64,000 nt of DNA, from the NCBI GenBank assembly GCA_947167455.1, contig CAMVIB010000001.1, forward strand, positions 51,836 through 115,835, in the 5' to 3' direction. The notes under the pieces were generated by a model. The model was not told where the DNA came from. It did not search any database and saw only the letters and a list, made by a program, of their open reading frames with translations. This stretch comes from an uncultured Prevotellaceae bacterium. GTDB taxonomy: Bacteria; Bacteroidota; Bacteroidia; Bacteroidales; Bacteroidaceae. Below, one piece after another: positions 9,474 through 17,447 of the stretch (the stretch's first letter is position 1; every line of letters begins with the position of its first letter). Both the position numbers and the translations under genes were made by a program.

Positions 9474-9544
9474 TGGGCTATGGTGTAATGGTAACACTGC
9501 AGATTCTGGTCCTGCCTTTCCTGGTTCGAGTCCGGGTAGCCCAA
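9474..9544 (+). tRNA. tRNA-Gln (anticodon CUG), second identical copy
   Basis: Identical over 71 nt to the copy 142 bp upstream, with only 71 nt between them and no new consensus promoter, so the two are probably cotranscribed from the promoter at 9280-9311. Confidence 0.93.
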
Positions 9545-9584
9545 CAGCGAAGGGGCGCGTCACGATGACGCGCCCCTTCGCTGT
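9544..9584. terminator. Perfect 19-bp hairpin terminator shared by tRNA-Gln and birA
   Basis: Arms 9544-9562 and 9566-9584 are perfectly complementary, GC-rich and separated by a 3-nt loop. It closes the tRNA transcript on the plus strand and lies 9 nt beyond the birA stop on the minus strand, so it can serve both. No long T-run is visible. Confidence 0.8.
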
Positions 9585-9592
9585 AATGACTC

Positions 9593-10408
9593 CTACACCA
9601 CAAACCTTACCTCCTTGAAGGCATAGCGTCGGCGACGTCCGTCGCTGTCGCGCAGCACGAGATGTCCGTCGGGCTCCACACCCTCCGTCTCCGCCAGGAA
9701 CACCCCGTCGGCATCGGCATAACGGTGCAGGCCGCTGCGGCGGTACAGTGCCGACATGTAGTCGGCATGGATGTCGGCACGGCGGCCTTGGCTTATGGCC
9801 TCGTAGTAACGGCGGAACCGCACCACGATGTCGTCGAGCAGCAGCTGACGCTCCGTGTCGCGGCCCGTGAGCACCGCAAGCGATGTCGGCCGCGGCACGT
9901 CAGAGCCTGCCGGCGCGGCGTCGGGGAAACGGAAGCCCCGCTGGTTGACATTCACGCCGCACCCTATGATGCACTGCCCGAGGTGGCTGCCGGCAATGGT
10001 GTTCTCTATGAGGATGCCCGCTATCTTGCTCTCGCCGACGTAGATGTCATTGGGCCATTTCACGCACACCGGCAGCAGGGCAGCGCCATCGCCCGTGGCG
10101 CCATGACGCACATATTCGGCCTCCACGGCTTCGCGGATGCTCAGGGCTATGGCCTCGCTCATCACGAACACCTGCCCGGCCTCCACGTCGTGAGGCCTCA
10201 CGCCGATGCTGAACAGCAGGTTACGCCCTGCCTCCGACTCCCACGAGTTGCCGGTCTGCCCGCGACCTGCCGTCTGGTATTCGGCAGTGACGAGGGTCAT
10301 CTCGGCAGGGCACGGCGGCCTGTAGTCGCGCAGATAGGTGTTCGTGGATGTCGTTGTGCCGAGTTCCACCATCTGGAACCACGGCGAATTGTCAAGTGGC
10401 ATAGGCAA
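9593..10408 (-). CDS. birA: Biotin--[acetyl-CoA-carboxylase] ligase
   Basis: A 271-residue cytoplasmic enzyme that makes biotinyl-AMP and attaches biotin to carboxyl-carrier proteins. Visible motifs are STNTYLRDY (about 21-29), the adenylate loop GRGQTGNSW (49-57), KWPNDI (117-122), then KIAGILIEN and GCGVNVNQ. The protein has no N-terminal helix-turn-helix, so it is a plain ligase and not the E. coli type repressor-ligase. The start could be the first Met or the Met two codons later. Its stop is next to the tRNA terminator; the GH2 gene lies just upstream, 6 bp from the start. Confidence 0.93.
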   Translation of the reverse strand: MPMPLDNSPWFQMVELGTTTSTNTYLRDYRPPCPAEMTLVTAEYQTAGRGQTGNSWESEAGRNLLFSIGVRPHDVEAGQVFVMSEAIALSIREAVEAEYVRHGATGDGAALLPVCVKWPNDIYVGESKIAGILIENTIAGSHLGQCIIGCGVNVNQRGFRFPDAAPAGSDVPRPTSLAVLTGRDTERQLLLDDIVVRFRRYYEAISQGRRADIHADYMSALYRRSGLHRYADADGVFLAETEGVEPDGHLVLRDSDGRRRRYAFKEVRFVV

Positions 10409-10414
10409 AATAGG

Positions 10415-12979
10415 TTAATACATGTTCAAAACCGCCTCGGCGGCTTTCAGCCCCGGAGCCGATGCGCGCAGCGTCACCCGTCCGGGCTGGCGCCCGGCGC
10501 GCAGGATTGCCAGCGCCTGTCCGCCGAAGAGACGTCGGTGGTCGGTCTGTGTCAGCTCGTCGCTGTAATGGTCGCCGCTGCTCACGGCAGCCAGCGTGGC
10601 CCCGCCCTCGACGGTGAAGGTCACGTCGGCGGCAACACCCGGCACGAGGCGTCCTTTGCTATCGACAGCCTGCACCACGACATGCTGAAGGTCGATGCCG
10701 TCGGCCGTCCACAGACGCGGCAGCGAGGTCGGCGGCACACCGTCGGCGGCAGCCACGCTGGCTGCCATGCCCTGCGAGGCCGGCAGCTCAGGCACGAGGC
10801 GCAGGGCCACAGCCTCGCCGGCCGTCTCCACACGGTGGCGAGCCACGACCTTGCCGCCCGTGCGCGCTATCGCCTCGACATATCCATCCTCATACTTCAC
10901 CTTACCGAAGCCCACCTGGTTGCGCGTCTTAGGGTTGCTGCGGTCGTTGGACTTCGTGCCGAGGCTGCGGCCGTTCACCAGCAGCTCCACCTCGTCGGCA
11001 TTGGTATATACGGTGAGCCACACCTCATCGCCCGACGTGCGCGTCCAGTGGTCGCTGAGGCGGCGTATGCGCTGCTTCACGCCGTTCCATTCTATGTCCT
11101 GATTGCCCTCGTTGATGCAGATGTGGCACACCGGCTCGTCATCGCGGAAGATGGCACGCGCCAGCCATGCCGTGGGCTTCGGCGTCAGGTCGATATACCA
11201 GAAGCCCTGCGCCCAACCCTTGGCAGGCCACCCCTGGCTCTCGCCGAGGTAGTCGATGACACCCCAGTAGGCCAGACCTATCACCTTGTCGAGCTCCATC
11301 TCGTAGTAGTTGGGGCCGAGGTTCGACGTCGTGGCCTCGCTCTGGTAGAACGTCATCCACGGGAAGCGGCGCCGGTCGCCGGGGAAATACATATACCTAT
11401 AATTATATGACGCTATGTCCGTCTCCATCACCAGCGGCGCCGGCAGGGAGTCGGTCTCCAACGAACGGCCCCGCGGATGCATGGCCACGGTGATGGGGCG
11501 TGTGGTGTCATAGCGCAGCAGCAGCTGTTTCTGCATGCGGTAGGGCGTCACACCCCAGTCGGCATACGGCAGGTTCCAATACGTCTGCAGCTCATTGCCC
11601 AAGCTCCACATCACCACGGAGGGGTGGTTCCTGTCGCGGCGTATCCATTCGGGGATATCCTTCTGCCACAGCTCAGTCCATGCCACGCGTCCGCCGGCAT
11701 ACTGCTTCAGCCACTTGTCGTAGAGCTCATCGACGACGAGGATGCCCAGCTCGTCGCACAGGTCGAGCAGGCTTTCGCTGTAGGGGTTGTGACTCGTGCG
11801 GATATGGTTGAAGCCGAAGGCCTTGAGCGTCCGCAGACGTCGCTCTATGGCACGAGGATAGGCGGCAGCACCGAGGGCACCGAGGGTGTGGTGGTTGGCG
11901 ATGCCTTTCAGTATCACCTTCTTGCCGTTGAGCTTCATGCCGAACTCTGGGCTGAACTCCACACGTCGCACGCCGAAGCGTTCCGACACGCGGTCGGCCT
12001 CGCTGCCGTCGCTGCGCAGCAGCGTCAGCTCGGCGGTGTAGAGGTATGGGCTGTCCAGTTCCCACAGCCGTGGCGCGTCGAGGTGGAACGGCGGCAGCTC
12101 GTACTCACGCGTGGCCTGGTTGCTGCGGTACGGCATCGTGTCGGTGCGCTCGCAGACGGCATGACCCTCGGCATCGAGGATACGCGTGCGTATGCCCACC
12201 ACCTTAGCGCCTTTCTGCTGCCGTTCTTCCTTCGTAAGACGTTTCGTGACCTCGGCCTGTATCGTCACGGCGTGCTCGCCGTCAGTGGTGATGCGCAGAG
12301 GGTGGCGCGTGAAGAAGAGATTGTCGTCCGTCACGATGACGTGCACGTCGCGGTATATCCCCGCTCCCGTGTACCACCGCGAGTTGTTGGCATCGCGAGT
12401 GTCGGCACGCACAGCCAGCACGTTCGTCTCGCCCCACCGCAGCAGGCGGCTCACGTCGGCCTCGAAGCCCAGGTAGCCGTAGTCGGTACTGCCGATGGCC
12501 TCACCGTTGAGCCATGCGTCGGCCACGAGGAGTATGCCTTCGAAGTCTATCACCACACGTCGGCCACGCCATGCCTCGTCGGGGGTGAAGGTGAGCATAT
12601 ACCAGCCCACACCCATCTCCTTGAAGCCGCGGCCCGACAGACGGCTCCTGATGTTGGCGCCGGGGTCGCTGTTGTCGGGACGTTCCTCATTGGAGGGAAT
12701 GACCCATGGCTGCTCAATCTGGAAGTCATGGGGCAGATCGACACTGCGCCACGACGCATCACTGAGGTTCACAGGCCCGACGCCGGCGATGTCACCGGCA
12801 TGGAAACGCCAGCCGAAGTTCAGCAGACGCTCCTCACGAGGGGACGTCTGACGGTGTGTGTAGGGTCGTGATGACGCAGCAATGTCTCGACCGGCGGCGA
12901 CGGGGCCGGCAGGGCTCTCGGCCGCCACAGCGGTAAGGGTGGCAGCAGCGGCCAGGGCTGCAATGATGATGTTTCTCAT
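10415..12979 (-). CDS. Secreted glycoside hydrolase family 2 protein (beta-galactosidase-like, DUF4982 type)
   Basis: The start at 12979 gives 854 residues beginning with a signal peptide (MRNIIIAALAAAATLTAVAA); the longer upstream frame is rejected. The GH2 plan is complete. The sugar-binding jelly roll begins at NFGWRFHAGD. An Ig domain follows. The TIM barrel has RTSHNP near 394-399, the acid/base Glu in WSLGNE near 463, and a probable nucleophile in YQSEA near 548. C-terminal DUF4982-like and Ig domains close the protein. The signature 'GIANHHTLGALGAA' is typical of Bacteroidales beta-galactosidases acting on plant or host glycans. Exact substrate cannot be read. No SusC/SusD pair is adjacent. 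Confidence 0.9.
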   Translation of the reverse strand: MRNIIIAALAAAATLTAVAAESPAGPVAAGRDIAASSRPYTHRQTSPREERLLNFGWRFHAGDIAGVGPVNLSDASWRSVDLPHDFQIEQPWVIPSNEERPDNSDPGANIRSRLSGRGFKEMGVGWYMLTFTPDEAWRGRRVVIDFEGILLVADAWLNGEAIGSTDYGYLGFEADVSRLLRWGETNVLAVRADTRDANNSRWYTGAGIYRDVHVIVTDDNLFFTRHPLRITTDGEHAVTIQAEVTKRLTKEERQQKGAKVVGIRTRILDAEGHAVCERTDTMPYRSNQATREYELPPFHLDAPRLWELDSPYLYTAELTLLRSDGSEADRVSERFGVRRVEFSPEFGMKLNGKKVILKGIANHHTLGALGAAAYPRAIERRLRTLKAFGFNHIRTSHNPYSESLLDLCDELGILVVDELYDKWLKQYAGGRVAWTELWQKDIPEWIRRDRNHPSVVMWSLGNELQTYWNLPYADWGVTPYRMQKQLLLRYDTTRPITVAMHPRGRSLETDSLPAPLVMETDIASYNYRYMYFPGDRRRFPWMTFYQSEATTSNLGPNYYEMELDKVIGLAYWGVIDYLGESQGWPAKGWAQGFWYIDLTPKPTAWLARAIFRDDEPVCHICINEGNQDIEWNGVKQRIRRLSDHWTRTSGDEVWLTVYTNADEVELLVNGRSLGTKSNDRSNPKTRNQVGFGKVKYEDGYVEAIARTGGKVVARHRVETAGEAVALRLVPELPASQGMAASVAAADGVPPTSLPRLWTADGIDLQHVVVQAVDSKGRLVPGVAADVTFTVEGGATLAAVSSGDHYSDELTQTDHRRLFGGQALAILRAGRQPGRVTLRASAPGLKAAEAVLNMY

Positions 12980-13040
12980 TATGCTATCTGTGTTGGGATT
13001 TGTCAGTCTTATAATAGAACCCACCTTAGGTTCGTCGCCG

Positions 13041-13071
13041 CAAAGAAACATAAATTCTGCGAAATCACAAA
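13041..13071 (-). promoter_or_regulatory. Probable promoter of the GH2 gene, overlapping a terminator hairpin
   Basis: On the minus strand TTTG (13071-13068), a 19-nt spacer and TTTCTTTG (13048-13041) approximate the -33/-7 consensus, with one change in the -7 box. The -33 element lies in the loop of the hairpin at 13049-13090. Predicted 5' leader about 55 nt. Confidence 0.45.
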
Positions 13072-13090
13072 GGATTTCGCAGAATTTATG
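13049..13090. terminator. Perfect 17-bp hairpin terminator downstream of the 61-residue peptide gene
   Basis: Arms CATAAATTCTGCGAAAT (13049-13065) and its exact complement (13074-13090) enclose an 8-nt loop. It begins 23 bp past the peptide gene's stop on the minus strand. Confidence 0.75.
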
Positions 13091-13112
13091 ATGAAAACTG
13101 TGTGAAGATGAC

Positions 13113-13298
13113 TTACTCGCTCCAGTCGTCGCTCCAAACGTTATAGGAGGGGCCTGATGACTTGACGCCAATATCATCATTACCCGTTACCGTCTTGTTG
13201 GGGTCAATTGTTACGGTGTTTGATGCGTCTGCGAGCAGACCCTCGCCGAGTTGTGTGGTGATGACGCATGTCTTGGGGGAAATGTATGTCTTTTTCAT
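13113..13298 (-). CDS. Small acidic peptide, 61 residues, unknown function
   Basis: Sequence runs MKKTYISPKTCVITTQLG, then EGLLADAS, then an Asp/Asn-rich tail ending VWSDDWSE. Short proteins with an 'MKK.YI.P....' head followed by a 'LLA.S' motif recur in Prevotella and Bacteroides genomes from memory, usually unannotated. There is no classical signal peptide. It lies 60 bp downstream of the large secreted protein gene on the same strand, so they may share a transcript, and a perfect terminator follows. It is intact and flanked by sensible signals, so I regard it as real; no function can be assigned. Confidence 0.65.
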   Translation of the reverse strand: MKKTYISPKTCVITTQLGEGLLADASNTVTIDPNKTVTGNDDIGVKSSGPSYNVWSDDWSE

Positions 13299-13358
13299 TG
13301 TCGTAGAAACAAGTTTATTGGTTAAAATGTGTTCTCTGTCACTGATGGTTCGTGCCGC

Positions 13359-16300
13359 TTACTTCACCAGCACTTTCCTTCCGTTGATGATATTCACGCC
13401 GCGCTGAGCCTTCTGCAAGCGCTGACCGGCGAGGTTATAGACTCTCTCTTCGCCGCCCTCAATTTGCGTTCGTGCGATACCGTCGGCATTGTCGAACGTC
13501 AGGGTGAAGCTCTTCGCTTGGTTGTTGCCGCTGAGCTTCACGGGCAGATAGGCGCGGTTGGCGGGCACGGTGTTGCCGGCATCGCCGAGCTTCACGAAGC
13601 ACTCTTTGCTCTTGCTGTAGGCGAAGTTGGTGTAGTCGCCGGAGGTCTGCGCCACGAAGGTGGGAGCGAGGGTGCCTACGAGCAGGTTGCCGTCAGGAAC
13701 TGTCTCAGACTCATCAGCAAGAGGAATCTCGAAGGTGGCATCGTCGCCGTCAGCCTTCAGAATGAAGGGTACGCCGCCCTTGATAGTACCTGTAATCTGT
13801 GTCAGCATAACCTTCTCATTCTTGTTGTCAATGGTATTCACCTTGTATGCCTTGGCACCTTCGATGCCATCGAGGTTGAGAGGATACTGATAGCAGTAGG
13901 TAGCGTAGCCGCCGGTGGTGGTGACGGAGGTGGAGGTGATTGGAGTGCCTGGCTTGGTAATCTTTACTTCGTCGAGGAAGAGCTGATATTTTTCCTCAGC
14001 CGAGAACGTTAATGTTACGCTGCTTCCTTGAGCAGTAAATGTAGCCTCGTAGTCGTTGAATGTTTCATTGTTGAGTGAAATATTTTGCAGACTCAGTGTC
14101 GTAGTCGCACCAGTTGCAGACAATGACAATGTTGAGGATTTACCAGCCCATGAACCAGCTTTGAAGGTTAGTGTATAAGTCGTTCCTGCTGTAGTTGTGA
14201 TGCTGGGTGTTATAATAGAACCACTTTTTTTGCTAGATGCCATCTTGAGACATTGATTAGCCCCTTCTAATGAACCAGACTTTGTCCATTCATTATCATA
14301 ACCAGCAGTACCACCTCCTGCGGTATCACTCCAAATGCCATCATTACCACCATGACCATCACACTTGTCAAAGCTCTCATAGAACACAACAACAGGTTCT
14401 GCGCTTGGCTTCTTGCTTTCTCCTGTCGGTGCGGTTACAGTCAGTGTGAAGGTCTCTTCACCTGCCACGTATGTATCACTCTCAGCGGTTGCGACGGTGA
14501 TGGTGGTTGTGCCTACGGCTATACCTGTGATAACAAGACCGTCAACAGTAGCAACGTCTGTATTGCTGGAGGTTACGGTGATGTCGCCACCTGTAATCGC
14601 GTTTTTGTCAACGGTGAAGGTACTGCCGTATGCTACATTCTGATTAGAAACTGTAATCGTAGGTGTTGTCTTCACATAGAGGGTGTAGGTGGCCGTGTTG
14701 CCATTGTAGAGAGTTGTAGCAGGTGCGGTAGCCGTAACTTCTATGACACCTGTGTTCTCAAACAGTAGTTCGCCAGTGTCCTCATCAATTATTGCATCTT
14801 CACTTGTGCTGGATGTAATCTCATAAGTAATATCACCATCGTATGTTGCGGGTGTAGCTGTTGCTGTTTGGGCATATCCCTCATCTGATAACATCATATT
14901 GATTGTCTCATCGGCAAAAGTGAGTTCAATATCTTTTTTGTTGACAGTTACATTGCATATAGCCTGCCCTCCCTGATGCTCGTCTGTCTCTGCAACTGAT
15001 GCAGTGATGGTGTAATTGCCGGGAACGTTGCAGCTGATATTACCGCTTCCGTCAATGGTAAGGTCCTCAGAGGAGGATGTGAAGGTGATGGTCTCATCAA
15101 TCGTTTCATCATCTACAGTCGCTGTTGCTGTCAGTGTCTTGCCGCTCTCGCCCCACGTCATCTCAATGGCATCGGTGGAGAGGGTGACAACGGCTAAGGG
15201 CAGTTTACTGACAGTTGTGCAATAATTCTTGTAGGTCGTAGGGCCTGCGGTCTCCCATTGAATAGATATCTTTGACATGTAGATTACTGAACTAGCATAG
15301 AAACCGACATAAGCATAATCTCCAGTAATACTCAATTCTCCGCTTGTCGCACCTGTAGTGAAAGTAATACTACCAAGTTTCGTGCCTTTCTTGCTATCAT
15401 CAGACAAATCACTAGACCCAGAGTAGGCGGTGTTTGAACCATATATGTCCAATGCTCTGTTATTAGTGTTGCCACTTGCCCAGTTGACTGCTATTTTTCT
15501 AACTATTCCGCCTGACTTCGTAGAAACTATTCCACGTGGGGAGCCACCATTAAGTTGAATTTTATTTTCTCCACCTGTACATGTTCCTGCATACACTGCA
15601 TTTGAAGTAATTGTTTTTCCAGACCATGCTTCGTAACTTGTTCCTGTTTTCCCAGTCGTGGAACGTGTCATATCATCCGTTATCGTTGTCTGTTCTCCAG
15701 CTACGGCATCAGCAAACACCGCATAATATGTTACGTTGCTTGTTCCCATGACGGGTGATGTGACAAAGTCGGGTGTGTTGTTGGTGGTTCCTGCTATCGG
15801 AGTAGTAACCCAACCACAGAAGGATTTTCCATCAACAGAGGGATCTGCGGGCAGTGTGATGCTTTCTCCCTCCTCAACCTCAACAGAAGCGGGTTCACCG
15901 TAGGTGCTGCCATTGCTGGAGAATGTGACAGTGTGAGATGGATTGTTTGAGGTCTTGTAGGTTACAGTGATGCTTTTAACATAAAGAGCTTTTTTCGCAG
16001 GCGAGGGTTTCGTCACCGTTACGACAATCTTTCCTTTTGCCGAGCCCTTGAATGTATAATTAGCAGCGGATGTTGTCAGGCTTTTAGCATCACCTCCGAA
16101 AGCAGAACCTCCAACGGTAACAGAAACCGTTGCTGATACACCGCTAGCAGTACTAGCATTGGCAACAACTTCTGTGATGGTTCCTGAAATATCTTCTGTA
16201 CTCAATTTGATGTATTGAACAGCAGCGGAACCCGTTCCATAATGGATACCTCTGGCCGCTTCGTAATCAGATTCTGTACCGTCGGAAACAACAGTCCATT

Positions 16301-16466
16301 TCACACCATCATCTGCTTCTGCTGTTCCAGAACTACCACAAGCTTTTGTAAATGTTAAAGTGCTGGTGTCTGCCTCTGCCCACGCCTGACTTCCTCCCAC
16401 GCCGAGCAGTAGCGTGAGCAATGTCAACAGCCTCAGGCTGTTGAGCTTGTGTAATAAATGTTTCAT
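13359..16466 (-). CDS. Large secreted multi-domain protein with bacterial Ig-like domains and type IX-like tail
   Basis: A 1035-residue exported protein. A signal peptide covers about residues 1-31 (LLTLLTLLLGVGGSQAWA). An N-terminal beta-rich domain follows, then a Listeria-Bacteroides repeat (VTFSSNGSTYGEPASVEVEE ... FCGWVTTP). A second beta-sandwich comes next, then at least two Big-type Ig domains (ITVSNQNVAYGSTFTVDKNA; SSNTDVATVDGLVITGIAVG). A lectin-like module follows (VVFYESFDKCDGHGG on). The end (EERVYNLAGQRLQKAQRGVN, then IINGRKVLVK) is a type IX-like sorting tail. No catalytic motif is visible; adhesion or glycan binding is a guess. The coding sequence is clearly AT-richer and more Thr/Ser-rich than its neighbours. 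Confidence 0.8.
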   Translation of the reverse strand: MKHLLHKLNSLRLLTLLTLLLGVGGSQAWAEADTSTLTFTKACGSSGTAEADDGVKWTVVSDGTESDYEAARGIHYGTGSAAVQYIKLSTEDISGTITEVVANASTASGVSATVSVTVGGSAFGGDAKSLTTSAANYTFKGSAKGKIVVTVTKPSPAKKALYVKSITVTYKTSNNPSHTVTFSSNGSTYGEPASVEVEEGESITLPADPSVDGKSFCGWVTTPIAGTTNNTPDFVTSPVMGTSNVTYYAVFADAVAGEQTTITDDMTRSTTGKTGTSYEAWSGKTITSNAVYAGTCTGGENKIQLNGGSPRGIVSTKSGGIVRKIAVNWASGNTNNRALDIYGSNTAYSGSSDLSDDSKKGTKLGSITFTTGATSGELSITGDYAYVGFYASSVIYMSKISIQWETAGPTTYKNYCTTVSKLPLAVVTLSTDAIEMTWGESGKTLTATATVDDETIDETITFTSSSEDLTIDGSGNISCNVPGNYTITASVAETDEHQGGQAICNVTVNKKDIELTFADETINMMLSDEGYAQTATATPATYDGDITYEITSSTSEDAIIDEDTGELLFENTGVIEVTATAPATTLYNGNTATYTLYVKTTPTITVSNQNVAYGSTFTVDKNAITGGDITVTSSNTDVATVDGLVITGIAVGTTTITVATAESDTYVAGEETFTLTVTAPTGESKKPSAEPVVVFYESFDKCDGHGGNDGIWSDTAGGGTAGYDNEWTKSGSLEGANQCLKMASSKKSGSIITPSITTTAGTTYTLTFKAGSWAGKSSTLSLSATGATTTLSLQNISLNNETFNDYEATFTAQGSSVTLTFSAEEKYQLFLDEVKITKPGTPITSTSVTTTGGYATYCYQYPLNLDGIEGAKAYKVNTIDNKNEKVMLTQITGTIKGGVPFILKADGDDATFEIPLADESETVPDGNLLVGTLAPTFVAQTSGDYTNFAYSKSKECFVKLGDAGNTVPANRAYLPVKLSGNNQAKSFTLTFDNADGIARTQIEGGEERVYNLAGQRLQKAQRGVNIINGRKVLVK

Positions 16467-16596
16467 TTGTACCGTAGCTTTTGGTTAGTAGATTTGTTAG
16501 TCGGTAAGTGATGGAATCGCGAAAGTGATGGTAAGGTGATGTGTCATGGTATCGCGATGTTAGTTCATCGGTGATGTCTCTGTGATGAGTACGGCG

Positions 16597-16627
16597 CAAA
16601 GATATATCATTATGAACTTCTGTGCAA
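16597..16627 (-). promoter_or_regulatory. Promoter of the large secreted protein gene
   Basis: On the minus strand TTG (16627-16625), a 20-nt spacer and TATCTTTG (16604-16597) match the Bacteroidetes consensus. It predicts a leader of about 125 nt before the ATG at 16466, long enough for post-transcriptional control. Confidence 0.6.
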
Positions 16628-16758
16628 GGATTTTCCGAATTAATGTGGCCGCAGACGAAAAAAAATGACATATAGCAAGTGGTACCCTTTCTTTGTGCAG
16701 AGGTTCTATCTGACAACTCACGCCTTATCGGGGGCGTGGACCCCTGGCTGTAATGATT

Positions 16759-16778
16759 CACCCCTACAGGGGTTGCAG
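16759..16778. repeat. Third copy of the CCCCTACGGGG family arm
   Basis: CACCCCTACAGGGGTTGCAG matches the segment at 474-493 except for a few bases (an inserted A and the CGG core). It is itself a short palindrome and lies just before the MITE-like element. Confidence 0.55.
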
Positions 16779-16790
16779 GAACTTGATTTT

Positions 16791-17034
16791 TTTATGATTA
16801 TCCGCAATCGTACCACCAAGACGCTGGAAGCGTCTCCTCTCAATAACCGGGGGTGCGCAGTCCCCCCGGATAGGGACAAAAAGGGGAACATCGACCCTGA
16901 AGGGGTCGCCCATTACGCTGTTCGGGCACTCTTTCAGAGTGCTTGCCTCTATAGAGCTTGTTATCCGGGGGTGCTCGCTACGCTCGTACCCTCGGTTACC
17001 AAAGCGAAGACCGCGTTGCGGTCTCTTACACCAC
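16791..17034. mobile_element. MITE-like element, copy 1 (right end missing)
   Basis: From 16798 to about 17034 it is almost identical to 63638-63873: one substitution near 16862 and a small difference near 16999. The left end carries the terminal inverted repeat seen at both ends of copy 2 (TTTATGATTATCCGCAATC). The right repeat is absent, replaced by 11-bp repeats. The interior is a chain of short GC-rich palindromes (for example AGACGCTGGAAGCGTCT and GACCGCGTTGCGGTC). No transposase. Frames on both strands stay open but look like by-products. Confidence 0.75.
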
Positions 17035-17057
17035 CTTACACCACCTTACACCACCTT
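17025..17057. repeat. Three 11-bp direct repeats (CTTACACCACC)
   Basis: CTTACACCACC occurs three times head to tail exactly where copy 1 of the MITE-like element loses its right terminal repeat. Confidence 0.7.
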
Positions 17058-17067
17058 TATCATGTAT

Positions 17068-17165
17068 TTTACATACACATGGTAATCTCTTGTATATCTA
17101 TATACTACATTGATTTTTAATAACTGTTAACATTTATACATGCACACTTTACATACACATGGTAA
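17068..17165. repeat. 18-bp direct repeat pair
   Basis: TTTACATACACATGGTAA occurs at 17068-17085 and 17148-17165, 80 bp apart, in an AT-rich stretch. Could be binding sites or the scar of a duplication. Confidence 0.65.
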
Positions 17166-17254
17166 CATATTGTAATTATGATAGATACGTATGGATTGTA
17201 GGTGTGAAATCAATATTTTTGAAAATAAAATGTTGTTTGTACTGCGTTGATGCC

Positions 17255-17400
17255 TAACTCCCAAGGCGAGTTGCCACACTCCTTCAGGCGAGTTGCCACA
17301 CTCCTTCAGGCGAGTTGCCACATCCCCTAGGCGAGTTATATAACTCCCCTAGGCGAGTTACATAACTCCCCTAGGCGAGTTTGCAAACTCCCCTAGGGGC
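17255..17400. repeat. 22-bp tandem palindrome array 1 (about 7 units)
   Basis: Units of 21-22 bp read ACTCCCCTAGGCGAGTT plus 5 variable bases. Each unit centres on CCTAGG or a derivative, and the junctions form a second palindrome: GAGTT-ATAT-AACTC, GAGTTACATAACTC, GAGTTTGCAAACTC. A related array is at 48911-49090. There are no long unique spacers and no cas genes, so this is not CRISPR. Confidence 0.8.
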
Positions 17401-17447
17401 TTATACCACAGTGTAAGAAGGTCTGGCTTGCTTTATACTTGTGCGTG

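Larger units (their letters stand above)
16467..17447. other. Repeat-rich intergenic region, no credible gene
   Basis: Nearly 1 kb between the secreted-protein gene and the CDF transporter. It contains that gene's promoter, a CCCCTAC repeat arm, a MITE-like element, an 11-bp triplet repeat, an 18-bp direct repeat and a 22-bp tandem array, each listed separately. Open frames here run through these repeats and are not supported. Confidence 0.75.

Noticed and set aside
12980..13180. Longer start of the GH2 protein
   Set aside because: It would place the signal peptide internally and overlap the terminator and promoter at 13041-13090.
16333..16761. Minus-strand open frame upstream of the secreted protein
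   Set aside because: It overlaps the promoter and leader and contains no domain; it is out of frame with the real gene.
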